Source: Stichopus chloronotus (Eukaryota > Echinodermata > Holothuroidea > Aspidochirotida > Stichopodidae). From it: a stretch of 64,000 nucleotides of DNA. The notes under the pieces are model-generated. The model saw nothing but the letters and a program-made list of their open reading frames with translations, was not told where the DNA came from and ran no database searches. Of this stretch, positions 36,000 to 49,110 are shown one piece after another. How positions within the stretch are numbered: position 1 is the stretch's first letter; each line of letters starts with the position of its first letter. The position numbers and the translations under genes are program-made. The DNA is taken from assembly GCA_021234535.1 (NCBI GenBank), contig CM037846.1, positions 16,380,150 through 16,444,149 on the forward strand, read 5' to 3'.

Positions 36000-38900
36000 T
36001 GCGCGCACACCATCCAGCTCTTTATTTCTCTTCTTGCCCTGTCTATTCCCATAGGAACCGACTTCGTAAGTGGCGTTACAATACTGTTGGTATTTCCTTG
36101 GATGCAAACCCTTCCGCTTACCCTTCTCTTTACATTTGAGTGGGGGTTAGCTTGGTGCTTAGACTCAAAGATGGATTGCTTTGTTGATCTGTTTGCAGTG
36201 ATAATGGAGGGGTTGGTGGGTATTCAGGTTCCAGTTATCCAGTTTAGGTCTAGTCCGCTTCAGGTTGTTCGGTGATGGACTGTTGAGCTGGACAAGTCCT
36301 CCACCCCTAAGAGTCTTTAGAAAGTGACCAAAGACTACGGAACAGACTGTCGTTCGTCGGATGGGGACGACAAATGGCTGAACAGGTTTTATTTTTACAT
36401 GGTATGGGGACTGCTTTCACCGCATGCCTCGATAGACCGTAGACACCTATCGAAAAGGGAAGGCGAATCTCTTCGGTATTCTAACAACGTAGTATAGGGT
36501 CCTTGATTAGCCTATTTGGCCCCTGGTCTTCAAATAATCAAAATGCCTCTGAAGTATTTTGCAACAGAGTTATCAAATTTGGACACCTGATACAGTCCAA
36601 AATACTGCCTTGAATTCTGAATATGGGCGCAACACCTTCACCATTGACTGGATATGAAGATGGTTTAAAATAATCAAGTTTGGATTTTCTTTACCTTCTA
36701 TTTTATTTCTGTCTCATTCTTTGTCTTTCTATTTCTCTTTAATTTTCTCCATCGTCTCCACCACTTTGCGTCATCTGGCCCTTGAAGGGAGGGGCGACTC
36801 CATGCCCATCTTCTCCCTGGATTTGCATAAGTTGAGGTCACGTGGAACGGCATGATCCACGACGAGTGCACTGTGCCATGATGTGTTCGGTGCATGGTAA
36901 CGATGGTTTTTTATGTCCGCCTCCTTCTTGTGGTGTAACCACATAACAACATAGAAGGAACAACGATATCCGTCGCACATTTACACCTCAATGTGATAGT
37001 TTGCAAGGAACACTAAACGCAGGAGGTGAACCAGTTTACGTTTTTTTGAATTCCGATACAAGTTAATCTCAAATACCGTAACAAGCTATTTGTGTTTATA
37101 TGGTAACGGTAAGTATAAACGCACATTCTCGATCCAGAATACATTGCATAAATCAGCTTTATATTGAGACGTTTGAGATCTATAGACCTAAAATATTGAC
37201 TATTATAAGGTGAAACTGTCCCTCTAAAAGTCTGTTGCATGTTCATTCTCTGTTTGATTCACCCGATTACCTATTATCACCTCAGGGAAAAAGTAAGGAG
37301 CAATGCAACCTTAACACTTAACACGGTTATTAGAGGCGGTTTCTGATCAATGGAGCATTTACTAATTCATTATTTCTGCTTTGTGGGCAGAATGATTTGA
37401 AAGGCATAGATCAGGTGACACGTTTGACATCTGACGGTAACCCATACTGCCTTTGATGTTGTGAGGTATCAATGTAGAATATTTAAGACGAACAGACACT
37501 GCATGCATCCATATATATGTTGATATTTAGACGTTGAGAGATCAATGTCTGATAGTCGATATTGGGCAATCTTACATTGATCGAACTTGCTTCCTTTTAA
37601 TTTATGCAGTTCCATACACATGCAGATATGGATTTTGTTTTCCGTCCCAGATATGGGGAATGACGCTATGCTGTAGTAAAGTGTCATCGTGACTTGAGAA
37701 GTTTTCAATTGCAACAGGAAGATTTCTGTAACAAATCATCCCAACAAATTCTTTTAGCAACTTTGTTTCAATTTATAAATGCACTAAATCCACGAAAGGC
37801 ATTGTACTAAATATTTAACCAGAAAGAAGGGAAAAACGGGTGAGATCCCGAGTCATCTGAATTTTTTTCGTCATAAATTCCAGTGTTCCTACTGACATTC
37901 CCCAAAAATGATCCATGACATTTAGTTACCAAAGAACTTGTACAACTGGTGACAGATAACCAAATAATTCCAATTATTTTAAACTCTGCAATAATGAGCA
38001 CGTAATATAGATTTTCGTTTTAAACAATAAGAAGGTTATCTAGCCAGTATGGTGTCTTTTATTTCTGTCCAAATTCACGATTGATGATTATTTCTGTTTA
38101 TGCCAATAAGCCTATAAAAGTTTTCGTCTAGTACTAAACTAAGAGGTTTCATCTTTTTTGTCACGGGAACAAATGAGATGATTTAACATCCCGACACTGT
38201 GTTAAATTACATCAACTCAGACAGAGACAACCCATGGCGTTTGGTTAATTTACAGTTATTTTCCTTTAAAAAAAAAAATTTCCTTTGAAAAAAAAACAAA
38301 AAAAAAACGTCAAACACGCCTCTCGTCTGGTCTTGTCGCACATGGTAAGACGCCACCGGAACCAGTTGGACAGTGGATGATTTGCAGGTAGATTTTCCAC
38401 TCAACAGAGCACAACCACTCCATCTTTGACCTTGGAAAATCATTCTTTGCACAGCTATTAACTTGTATTTTACATCTGTGTACACCTGAGAACATTTATC
38501 GTGTGGATTTAGTCTCCCATTCCGTTTAACGAGCCATGTGAATGTTCTTTCGAACATTATGACCTTTGCATTTATTTGATATGTAGTTACATAGATATGT
38601 TTACATTGTGTTGTAAAATATGCTCTTCCACCATCCAAAAGGGAGAAAAAAAATATTGTATACACTGAGGCCGTTTATTCAGCATACCTTTTGGGCAAAT
38701 TTGTTACCAACCGCTATGGGAGACGAACCCTTTAACAAATCTTATACAAAAAGGTGTTAAAGAGTATTAGTTGGTGCAGTGAGCACAGTGAGCAGACTGA
38801 TGTGCTGTATCACTCGATAAAGATTTGATGTAGCATATTCTAATGCAGTACTGGTGCACTGAATTGAGTTAACACAACACACGACAGAATTTTTTTTAGC

Positions 38901-39021
38901 GTAATTTGTCAAGTTTCAAATCCAATAGTTTTAAAAACTGTCATCTTTACTTAACTTTAGACCTTTTACTTGCACAAGCATATATACCGGTGGGGAGGTG
39001 GGGGGGGGGGGACTCCCATGT
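36000..39021. other. Upstream part of duplicated unit 3
   Basis: No gene. Long stretches align by eye with the DNA before copy 4: 36080-36150 with 40640-40700, 36850-37030 with 41330-41470, 37500-37620 with 41690-41770, 38160-38270 with 42410-42500, and 38390-38660 with 43430-43690. Many also align with the DNA before copy 2. A G-run lies at 39001-39011. All open frames here differ between the units, so they are not conserved as proteins. Confidence 0.6.
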
Positions 39022-39066
39022 GGTAGAGATCATCACTGTCAGAGGAGATCGTTTGTGTGTAGATGT
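39022..39066 (+). promoter_or_regulatory. Conserved upstream block of copy 3
   Basis: Counterpart of the block at 20331: TAGAGATCATCACTGTCAGAGG then GATCG and TTTGTGTGT. It lies 320 bp before the exon 1 ATG and directly after a G homopolymer, as in the exon-less unit at 60609-60660. Confidence 0.4.
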
Positions 39067-39341
39067 ATCAGCTATCGGATGTAATGTAGTGCATTTGCTA
39101 ATTACACTGTTTACATGTTGGAGTTGAAGTAATGGCAGAAATGACTAATCATGATAGCGATGGTAATGTTATGTTAATATGCGGTTGTAATGATGATCGT
39201 TGTGATAATTATGTGATAATGCCCACGATAATGTCGAGAAATTATATTGGCGTATATGCTCACGAAATGCCAGGAAGTGAACACTTCACGTGAAATCTAT
39301 GTCGATCTCTTTTTCTTTTCACTTTTTTTTTTTTTTTGAAG

Positions 39342-39595
39342 ATGGCCGAAGTCACACCGAATAATCCTCTCCGAGTTCTGCTTTGGACAATGCATCGTTC
39401 TGCTTCCACAGTTTTTACAAAATTTATGAGTTTTGTAGGTAATGTCGAAATTTGGCATGAGCCGTACCATTCAAGTTTTGTCCAAGAATTAGACCGGCTT
39501 TCGTATAGGCAGGGGGTATTGTCAAAGACGAAAGTACTGCATGATATGCATCCAGAGGACAAACGAGGAAATCTGCGTCCGCTACACACTTTCTC
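39342..39595 (+). CDS. Orphan sulfotransferase-like exon 1 (copy 3)
   Basis: An open 254-nt exon with the same start (MAEVTPNNPLRVLLWT), the same GTACGT donor at 39596 and a T-rich tract before the ATG. No exon 2 or exon 3 is seen before copy 4 exon 1 at 45274; the duplicate unit seems to stop near 40430. The phosphosulfate loop reads HRSAST instead of PRSAST (one base change, CCT to CAT). Because its splice phase is right, it could be used as an alternative first exon for the exons at 47012 and 47335. Otherwise it is a relic. Confidence 0.72.
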
Positions 39596-39610
39596 GTACG
39601 TTAATACTTA

Positions 39611-40640
39611 AATTACGTCTAGCGTATTCTTTTTATTTCTTTTATTCAATAAGTTAATTTACAACTGTCATATTAGTACTCAAAGGTTGGAATGCCGGTG
39701 GCAGAGCTTACATGCACTGGCCCTTACAAAAACACTTTTTTAGAAGAAAGAAAAAAATCTAACATAAAAAAGTGAAATGTTTTAATGCCAATTCACTGGA
39801 GAGTGTGTTTAATACACACTTAACGTCCCTCTTTGAGAACTTCTGGATCTCACTATATCTAGTTTAATTTACTTAAAGTGGGTCTTTAAAATAGAAAAAT
39901 AAAGTGGTGCGACCAATCACGTGAGTTTTATAGTTTATGTGTGAAGTGCTAACTATTATGACATGAAAATTAAAAAAAATCATTTTCTTCGGTCCGTTCA
40001 TAATTGTATGTCTGCCTTCCGTGAATGTGTCTCAATTGAATACCTAAATTGTCCTACAGTAAAAAACGAGTAAATGGTTCCTTGCAGAATGTGTCCTCTA
40101 AATGAGTATTTAGCGACTCTCTCAATACGATGCATAAATATAAAAGGTATTAGTGTAAAGTTTTGTTGTGTATTGAGGTGTTCAATATTGGTAACTGGCC
40201 GATGAAACCTTCGTTGAACTTGTTCCGTTAGTAGTTGTGTCACCTCCATGAGACATAAATGAAGATCTATACATCCTTAATCAGTGATTGGCAGACCTAC
40301 AAACAAATAAATGTTTCTTAACAAAATGTATCCTTAAAATACATACATATTCTAAATACGTAGTACGCAATGCAGAAACTCACATCAATGTCTTGATATC
40401 ACACTCTTTGACCAGCGCTTAACTAATGTGATACAGTGTAATGTGGAAATACTGTATGCTTCTACTCCAGGGGCGTACGAAGAATTTAGTAGACTGAGAA
40501 CAGTGGGAAGATTAATTGCTGCGCCTCCTTCATATGACGTGGTGCGTACAAGAAACCGAACAATTTTACGTACAAATACCCCTAGATCGCCAGAATTCGC
40601 CCTTTACAGCAAGTAAACTTCACAAAATGATAGTGAAAGT
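39611..40640. other. Truncated intron-like DNA after the orphan exon
   Basis: Holds no exon 2. About 39920-40420 matches 62730-63310 of the exon-less unit, apart from an extra 150 bp in that copy. The 62-residue frame at 40428-40616 has no recognised domain. From about 40640 the sequence switches to the left part of the copy 4 unit, so this is a duplication joint. Confidence 0.5.
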
Positions 40641-43600
40641 ATTTCCTTGGATGGGACACCGTCCTTCTTACATTTGAGTGGAGGGTAAACTTGGTAGTTA
40701 AAGTACTTGGGTTCCCGAATCAAATCTAGCAGAACAATTTGGAAATACACCCAACTTTGGTTTGTTCGGTTAAGCTGTTTGCAGTGGAAATGGAAAGAGG
40801 GAAGGGGGGGGGGGGATTTAGTAGGTTCCTGTTATGCGATTTTTGTCTATTCTGCTTCGGAATACTGGGGAATACTGGGGAATATACTGTTTCCGTCGGA
40901 TGGGGACGTTGAATGGCGGTTCCGGGAACATGGTTGGGCTTACATTGGAATTCTATGGTTCCACCTATGTCTCGTGATTTTCATCCAACATGATACAACG
41001 CTCTCGGTGAGTTCCATTTTGCTTCGTGATCACTAAACGCCGAAATACTTCCTTAAATTCTGAAAAACTGAAGGTAGGCAACACCACAAAAACTGACGAG
41101 GTGTGGAGAGCGTACTCAAGTTTGGATTTCCCTAACTACCATCTCTTTTATTTTTCTTCCATCTTTATTTTCTCCCTATTTTTCTCTTGATTCTCTTGTT
41201 TTTCGTCATTTGCCATCTGGACCGTGTAGGGAGGAGTAGTTGTCCTCCCTTTCTCCTCCCCTTATTACGCCACCGGATTTGTGCAAGTCGAGGGCGAGTC
41301 AGGTGGGATCCACTGACGAGTGCACTGTGCCAGTATGTATACTGTTTAACGATGTTTGTTTTGCTGGGTGTCATGATTAGTTGCCTTCTTGTGCATATGC
41401 GAACGTAATAACATACACGGAATAATAACATCCGTTGCACATTTAGAGCCACGCGTAATAATTTGGAAGGTAACAATCCAATGCAGCAGATTAACCAGGT
41501 TACCTCTCTCGAGTCCCGATATAGACACATATAAAAACTGACTGGCGTTTGGGTTTATAACGGTAAGTATAACTATATATCAGAATTCATTGCAGACGTT
41601 TACTTTATATTAAGCAGTTTGAGACCTATCGGGCCATGTACTGACTTTCATCCATGCATATGATAATAATACGTTAATACGATGCCATATCATGGTATGA
41701 AAGTCGATGCTGGAATAATTTACACTGATTGCCCGAACTGCGTCTAACATATTGCTTCCTTTAGGTTACTCCATTCTCTACACACATGTACATGTATTGC
41801 AGTTTTTGGTCGTAGGTCTATTTAGATTTGCTTTGCCACAGGAATAGCGTTTTGTTGCAGCAACGTGTCGTCGTGACTTCTGAAGTTTTCAATACGAAAA
41901 TTATCATATCAAACGATCTCAACAAACTCTTTAAATTCTTTGATTGTATCATTGTATGATTGCATGAAATCATCCTGTGTATTTAATGTTGTCCTTTGTA
42001 TATCGGGTATAAACAGTTTGTTGAAACAAAAAAAAAATAAGCAACAAAAAAAAAAAAAATAAGCGTTACCTCTGAATTGACTCTTCCACCACAAAATCCC
42101 GGTTTCTCTACTCACGTTATAGGGCAACAGGTATCATGGAGTTCAGTTACACTTTAGTTCAGTCATATATATAAGACCTTAAAAGTGGTCACAGACATTC
42201 AAATAAGGATATTACGCCATTGAATATTCTTTTATTACAAGAACGCAATAATGCGAACTTCAGGTACATTTTCTTTCTTAAGCAATAATGGTTATCTAGA
42301 CTGCAAATTGTCTTTTACTACTTTTCAAGTTTGATCTTTTATTGCTATTTAGAAGCCAATCCCAAACTAATAGATAGGTTTCATCTTTTAAATACAAAAG
42401 CAAATGAAATAATTCAACATCCCTGAAACTGAGACAAGTTACGTAAATCAGCCTTAACGGAGATAACTTATGGCATTGGTAAGTTTACAGTTGTTTATTT
42501 CACTTCAATTATTTGTTTCCCCCCTACACACGTATCAATCAAAACAGAACTGCAAGTATGGTAACATACAAAATAAAGATAAAAAATTAGGTTTCACAAT
42601 TTAGACAAAGAAGTTGCGAAAGGAAATTGCCGTCTAAACCTCTAATAAGGTTAACAAGAATAGCACTCCCAGTAAACGAGGAAAGAAAAACAAAAAGAAA
42701 AAAAGAAGTCTAGTGCTTGGAACAAACCCTCATATATCTCTTCCCTTCCCCAATCCCCTACATTCCTTGCGATCCAATACAACAGAAAAAAAAGAGAGAA
42801 AAAAATGAATAAACTGCCATTAAGTCGTGTTTGAGGGTATTTCTATAAGAGAATAACGTTTACAATTTTGAACATCAGTTGGCAGAAAATTCCAAAGATT
42901 GATAGCCCGATTACAAGAACTAAATCTAGTACTATTCGAACGACAATGATAACAACGAAAGTTATTTTAGAGTGACTGGTGTGGCTGAAGTGAAAGTCTT
43001 TGTTAGTTTAAAAATTAGGATGGAATAGTGTGTTAGATATTTTGTATGAGCTTACTAGGCCAATGTGTCCAGACTGATATTAAATAAATCATGCAGTTTT
43101 AAGGAGATAAAGGTTTGAGAATAAATTGTTGGTACTGTGACGGTAATAAGCATTACAGATGTCACGAATTGCCCTTTTGTAGCAAGACTACTTTATTCAA
43201 AAGTGATTTTTTTTTTTTTGGCATTGGACGAAATACTGCAACAATAATTAAGATGGGGTAAAATGAGTGTTTGGTATAACGATCTAAGTATGTTACGAGC
43301 CTAACAAACGTTTAAGCATCAATGGAGTAAGGTAAGACATGTAGGGTAAGAAGAAATGGCATGGATGTCTCACGTTATCCGTTGGAACAAATAACACAAT
43401 AGATGATTTCCCATCCCCCTGGCACATCCGCTCGATTTTCGACTTTGGAAAATCATTCATTGTAGGGAAATGAACATGTATTTACATCTTTATACACAAT
43501 AGAACATTCATCGTGTGGATGTATATGCTCTCATTCCGTTTATCAATCATAGAATGTTTATTGCTCTTTCTAAGTACGTGACCTTTACATTTTTGGATAG

Positions 43601-45020
43601 TTACGTACATATTTTTCCATCATGTTGTGTAAGCATGTTTCCTTCCAACCACTCCAAAGGGAAGAAAAATGTTGTGTACACTTAAAGTGAATGCTTATGT
43701 AATGAAATACCAGAAGGATAAGATTTTGTTTGATCTTAAACTTTTTCTTTATATTTAAATGTACACGGAGGTTGTACATGGGCGGACTACGTCTTTCAAT
43801 GAAGGAAAATGACAGTAACTACTTTGAAAGGCAAGGAGATTGGCAAAAACAGTAAAAAACAGAAATCATATTTGAAAATTAACGGTTCTTACTGTAAGTG
43901 CCTACATAATGAATATGCAACAGTACAGATCTCACTGGTGCGGCGTCAGTGATCCTGAGTTGTTTTGACTAACTGAATATTCAATAACAGCATCCTTCCC
44001 ATTTTCTTGTTCAAAGAAGCACACCGTTGATTTGAATGAAACTGTCAACCACTACATTATCGTATTCTACACTTTTTGTCGTTATGCTGGAAGAATTTGA
44101 AATCATATGGCAAAATCAACCAACTGAAACCTATTAATTTTCCCAGATTGTCTGGATGTTGCAACTAACAGCCTTAGCAAACTTTTGGGGATCAAATTTC
44201 AATGTTTTTACTTTTTGCCTACTCATGTAATTACTTTAAGCGATATATTCGGAGCGTTGGAAGAGAATCGGTATTCCTTTTGTGCATGATTCGCCGTTTC
44301 AAAACCACCATTGAAAACGAGCTCCACAACGATCCTTATCCACAAACGTGTTGCACGGTATGTAGTAGGTTAGTGCAATGAGAATAGTAGGCAAACTGAC
44401 GTACTGTACGACTCAACATTCTTTGTAGGCAGCATATTCTACTGCATAATGTGCTGTTTAAGCGGCACCTGCAAGATATTGATAACTTGGTGAGGAATTT
44501 AAAAGAATGATTGATTTTTTGGCACACATGGCGGAATTCGATGGGCATAACAAGTTTCACATCCAATAATGCGACAACTATTTTTCTTTTTTTTTTAAAT
44601 TTTAGACACTGATTTGTACAGTCTTTTAATTAATTTCACCAAACAAGTAAGGTGTACCAGAGGCCTGGGGCCTTAACTTTATTTCACATCAAGTCATGTA
44701 ACTCCTTTAAGGAGGGGAACTCGGATTATTGGTCTTAAACGGAATCATGGTCTAAAGCAGAATCACCGTAGGAAAGCTGATACGTGGTTTCTGCTTAGCT
44801 GGGAAATTGCGATTGAGACATGAGAACATTGCGAGCCATGACAAATTTATGTCAAGCGCAATATTTTCTATCACGTAGCCTACATTTTAGAGGTAACAGG
44901 ACCGGGGGAAAGGAATTGAAATCTCTTTTCGCTGGCACATATGTCAAATATAGTTTTTGATAACAGGCAACCGACTTGTCACTGACTTAAAACAAGCTGG
45001 AGAAGGGCCATTCCCTTATT
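40641..45020. other. Upstream part of duplicated unit 4
   Basis: No gene. It aligns by eye with 36080-39020 and 17130-20330. It holds the uninterrupted MITE site near 42560-42580, a G-run at about 40805-40814 and short GGGAATACTG tandem repeats near 40860. About 43870-44220 matches 4530-4980, tying this unit to unit 1. A poly(A)-rich area lies at 42030-42060. Confidence 0.6.
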
Positions 45021-45065
45021 GTGGAGATCATCACTGTCAGAGGTGATCGGTTGTGTGTGCGTGTA
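45021..45065 (+). promoter_or_regulatory. Conserved upstream block of copy 4
   Basis: GTGGAGATCATCACTGTCAG then AGGTGATCGG and TTGTGTGT, 253 bp before the ATG. It is closest to the copy 3 block. The GAT-rich tract follows at 45080-45160, then a T-rich tract and the ATG. Confidence 0.4.
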
Positions 45066-45273
45066 CACTATCAACTATTAAATGTTGTGATATGATGATG
45101 ATATACGGTGGTAATGATGATCATGGCGATCATGTGATAATTTCAACGATAATGTTGATGCAAATTTTCATTGACGCATATGTTCATAAAATGCCACGAA
45201 GTGAACATTTCGTTTAAAATGTATCTCGATCTTTTTTTTTTCTCCAATTTTCGATTTGTGTTTTTTTTTCAAG

Positions 45274-45527
45274 ATGGCTGAAATCAAAGGAAATGATCCT
45301 CTTCGAGTTCTGCTTTGGACAATGCCTCGTTCTGCTTCGACGGTTTTTACAAAATTTATGAGTTTTGTAGATAATGTCGAAATTTGGCATGAGCCGTACC
45401 ATATGAGTTTTGCGAACGAATTAGCCTTTCTTTCGGACAAGCAAGAGTTACTGGAAATGATGGGAAGTTTGTACGACATGTATCCCGGGGAAAAACGAGG
45501 AAATTTGCGTCAGCTAAACACTTTTTC
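45274..45527 (+). CDS. Sulfotransferase-like copy 4, exon 1
   Basis: 254 nt from MAEIKGNDPLRVLLWTMPRSAST to the split Ser codon before GTACGT at 45528. The phosphosulfate loop PRSAST and WHEPYHMSF are intact. It is nearly identical at its start to copy 2. It joins exon 2 at 47012 over an intron of 1.5 kb that holds repeat copy III. Confidence 0.85.
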
Positions 45528-46384
45528 GTACGTTCATACTTAATTAATTCAGACATAATTTTAATTCATTATTCAACTCAGTAACTTAAATGCACTGAAA
45601 CAAAAAGTTGCATGTAAGTTGCATATGCATGTTGCATGTATCAGTTACAATAAGTTGAAACTATCATGTTAGTCACTCAAACTTCTTCTGTTCCTACTTC
45701 ATTATCTCAAGCATAATTTAAATTCACACTTCTTTAACGTATTAATGTAACCCACAGATCCAATGAGTTAATCGTAACTCAAAGTTTGTAATTCGTGTGA
45801 CAGACAATTTTGTTGGCGGAGGGATCCATTTCTCCCCCCCCCCCCCAAAAAAAATGGATTGCCTTAATTCCAATTCTGTGAAAAATATGTTTAAAAAACG
45901 CATACCGGCGCTCCTTGTGAACTTCTATCGGTAGAGTTTCATCCAATAGGATTTTTAGAAATAAAAATAAATATAGTGTTGCAATAAATTCACATGAGTA
46001 TTATACTACAGTTCACAGTTACAATCAGTGATCTATGTACATTTTTATTGGGGGAGGGGGGGGGGGGAGGAGCAAAACTATGAACATTTTCCAAAAACTT
46101 TTCATGGTCAGGCCGGTGGTCACCGGCTATGATGTAATTGATGATTGATCGCGTTCATGGGGGGAGGGGGTAATGATAGGGGTGTCCCCCTCTTCTTTGA
46201 GGCTCTCCTTTGGGACATTTACCGATGTAGGCTGGACTAGATGCACAATGGTGCTACATTGATGTTACAATTGAACTAACTACATCTGCATATATTCCTA
46301 CCTTTATGTGATGGTTGTTATTGATAGCTCATGTCTATACGTAGTACACACATGGGAGATATTGTACTCTATCATTGCTGCTTC

Positions 46385-46930
46385 AGTCGCCAAAAATGAC
46401 ATTTAGATGGTGCATCCCTTGTGGTGTTCGACTGAAAGTTGATGAGTCAGTAACCTTAAGAAGAGGATACCTGATGGTATACAAATGACATGGATCGAGA
46501 TTAGTGAATGGGATTAGTTGGTGAAATGTGCTGTCCAAGTGTGTGTTTTTGTAAGAAAATGAGTGTGTAACAATCACCTTCTAGATGGTACGTCGGATGA
46601 ACTTCAAACAATGAAGGTAGATAAGTGGCCATGTGACACATGAGGTCATAGGTCAAAGGTCAATAGTTGCAGGTCGTGCAAAGGAAAAACACATGTTTAC
46701 GTGCAAACGTCTTAGATTTGTGAAATTACTATATGTCTTAGGTAGATGTCAAAAGGACTTTATTTGAACATTTTTTTGACTTCATGGGGTCAAACTGTAC
46801 GAGGTCGAGGGTTAAATCGGCAAAAAGGCTCTAAACGTGTCTCTCGAACTCCACTTAGACGATAAACATCAAACTTGGAGGGTATATAGGTAATATCATA
46901 CTGTCCACAATACCGATGACGTCCTAGATT
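46385..46930 (+). repeat. AGGTCA/TGACGTCA interspersed repeat, copy III (intronic)
   Basis: Head block (GGTATACAAATGACATGGATCGAGATTA in variant form) and about one and a half monomers, inside intron 1 of copy 4. At 46643-46662 three AGGTCA half-sites follow one another, each spaced by one base. The copy stops about 80 bp before exon 2. Copy 2 intron 1 lacks it at the matching place, so it arrived after the duplication or was lost there. Confidence 0.72.
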
Positions 46931-47011
46931 GCGACGTCAGTCAAATATGAGTCCCAACGCAAATGAAGTGTGTATTTTTTCTTATACATTCAGATTTCCT
47001 TTCTTCTGTAG

Positions 47012-47129
47012 GTACGAATCCGTCAAATGGGATTTGGAACAGCAACCAAAAGATACTTCTACGAAATTTATCTTCGTTAAGGACATGTCAATGGCAATTA
47101 ATGGGCATTTTGAATTTCTCCCTCAAAAG
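47012..47129 (+). CDS. Sulfotransferase-like copy 4, exon 2
   Basis: 118 nt, YESVKWDLEQQPKDTSTKFIFVKDM-type sequence, from TTCTGTAG to a GTATGT donor. It is in frame with exon 1. The following intron is only 205 bp. Confidence 0.84.
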
Positions 47130-47334
47130 GTATGTAGAAAGTTCTATACAGGTGGAAAAAATAATGGAAATCTTACAACAGAATAGGAGAAAAACCCCTG
47201 TCAACATTTATAATTGCTAAGACCGAAGTTAGTTACAGTGCTATATATTTACATTGTGAAATTAGATAGATATATTTACGTAATTGCAATATGTATATAT
47301 GATGACTTTATTTCCTTGCATTCTCATACCACAG

Positions 47335-47845
47335 GTGCCTGTCAAGTACGTCTTTCTAATTCGTCATCCTCATCGATATCTGACAGTCAAATCGTCTGCA
47401 CTTCATGAGGATGTTTCAGAAATCTTCCTATGACGTTAGAGAAGACGTCATCATGAGGACCGGTGAAGATGAACTTTTTAAGTTGTGGAAACATGTTCGC
47501 GAGAATATCGATCCCAGTCCGTTGGTAATAGACAGTGATCAATATCTTCAGGCTCCCGAGAAAGTACTTCCAAAGCTTTTTGCTGAGATTGGCATCCCAT
47601 GGAAGGATTCGTATCTTTCATGGGACGAATCGGATAAGATCGTGACCACTTGGCATGGTGCCCTGGAAGAAATCTTGTCCGACAAGGTTACACAAGGTCA
47701 AATTTTTAAGCGCGCATTGGAGAGCTCAAAATTTCACCCCGTCGACAAACCGATTCTCACGAGAGAAGAACTACACCCAGATGTCATACCATTAGTTGAT
47801 AATTACATGCCAGGATATGAAGAGATGTCAAAACATCTGCTGTAG
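47335..47845 (+). pseudogene. Sulfotransferase-like copy 4, exon 3, early frameshift
   Basis: Starts after CCACAG with VPVKYVFLIRHPHRYLT. One extra base, compared with copies 1 and 2, lies just after the Thr codon, at the place of the 3'-phosphate-binding Ser. The shifted frame stops at TGA 47431-47433. The rest of the exon is open in the other frame (147 codons from 47405 to a TAG at 47843-47845, ending EEMSKHLL), with no second lesion. This points to a very recent mutation or a one-base assembly error. As read, the product would be about 156 residues without a working PAPS site. Confidence 0.82.
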
Positions 47846-48783
47846 GATCATATTTTAAAAATAATTCACTCTACGACACTTTATTCTAAGATTCCCCAAA
47901 CCATCATTAACCGTTTTCTTGATTTTTATGTTGATATTTCATTACTCTATATGGCTTCATCAAGCCCAATTAGATACGTCCTTTATTTTTGAGGTTTGCA
48001 AAATGTCCAAAGGTAAATTTGGACACAAATAACACAAGGAGATATCAGTTACATTCAAAGTGTACCATTTACCAATACAACTATCCACACGTTGTTTAAT
48101 GGATCGCAAGTTGGACATCTTTTCAAAAGCTCTGCAACGACCAGTGGCAGATCTGCTTATTGTGTTAGTCAGATAAAATGACATTACGTCATCAAAGAAA
48201 AAAGGCCATCTATAAAAACTGCTGTATTGGTTATTAAGCAGGATAAAATCAAGAAGAATTATCAAGAAGAATACAATGTATACATATGGAAATCCCCAAA
48301 GAAGTATGGTATTTTAAAGAAAGGTAAATGAATTTATTGGTATTTAAGTGAAAACACAACATCTTGAACAGTTGAAGTGATTCAATATGTCATCATACCA
48401 ACGAATAGTTGAAGATATCTTTAGTTTTCCTTTCTAGTTATCTTTATACTACCAGTGTTTGAGGTACCTTTATATAGATTAGAGCTGATCTGTGAACGAA
48501 AACAAATCTGTAAAAATAAATTGGATGGAAATGTAAATGAAGCTCAGGTACTTGTTAGCGAATTCCAGATATCTATTCATAAATAAGAGATATCTGTGAG
48601 CGAAATTTATAAATTACACCTACTACCATCAAATATAACGCCAAGTATTACCAGATGAGCATTAGATATACGGTGGTTACTAGTATGTGCACAAACATGT
48701 CGTATGGCAGGAAACACTGCAAACACATGGAACACAACACTGTACACTGTGAGTCTTATAGGGAGTTGCGTTAAACGTTACAC
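47846..48783. other. Downstream flank of copy 4
   Basis: No gene or repeat recognised. The minus-strand frame at 47960-48265 has no domain. Confidence 0.35.
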
Positions 48784-49110
48784 CGCATGGTATGACAATA
48801 TTGCAAAGACAATGAGTTGCACAGTGTTGAAATCAATAGTGCATAATTCTATTCTGGACAGAGGGATTGCTGTATCAACCGGTTCATAACACTTAGGCAA
48901 CAGTAAATTGTATCTGTAATACATCCTACCATGATGTGTATGACTATCGCATGGTACGACAATATTGCAAAGATAATGAGTTACACAGTGTTGAAATCAA
49001 TAGTGCATAATTCTATTCTGGACAGAGAGATTGCTGTATCAACCAGTGCATAACATCTAGGCAACAGTAAATTGTATCTATATACATCCTACTACGATGT
49101 GTATGACTAT
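48784..49110. repeat. Two-copy 164-bp tandem repeat
   Basis: Units 48784-48947 and 48948-49110 both start CGCATGGTA-GACAATATTG and end with CATCCTAC…GATGTGTATGACTATCG. They differ at only a few bases, so the duplication is young. No coding sense. Confidence 0.9.

Noticed and set aside
40428..40616. 62-residue Arg-rich frame
   Set aside because: No motif and not preserved in the matching DNA of the fifth unit.
45168..45556. Minus-strand frames over copy 4 exon 1 (similar ones over copies 1-3)
   Set aside because: Mirror images of a conserved exon; their apparent conservation comes from the + strand gene.
45274..47845. Aminotransferase function for this gene family
   Set aside because: No PLP-binding Lys motif; the visible motifs are sulfotransferase-type P-loop and 3'-phosphate sites.
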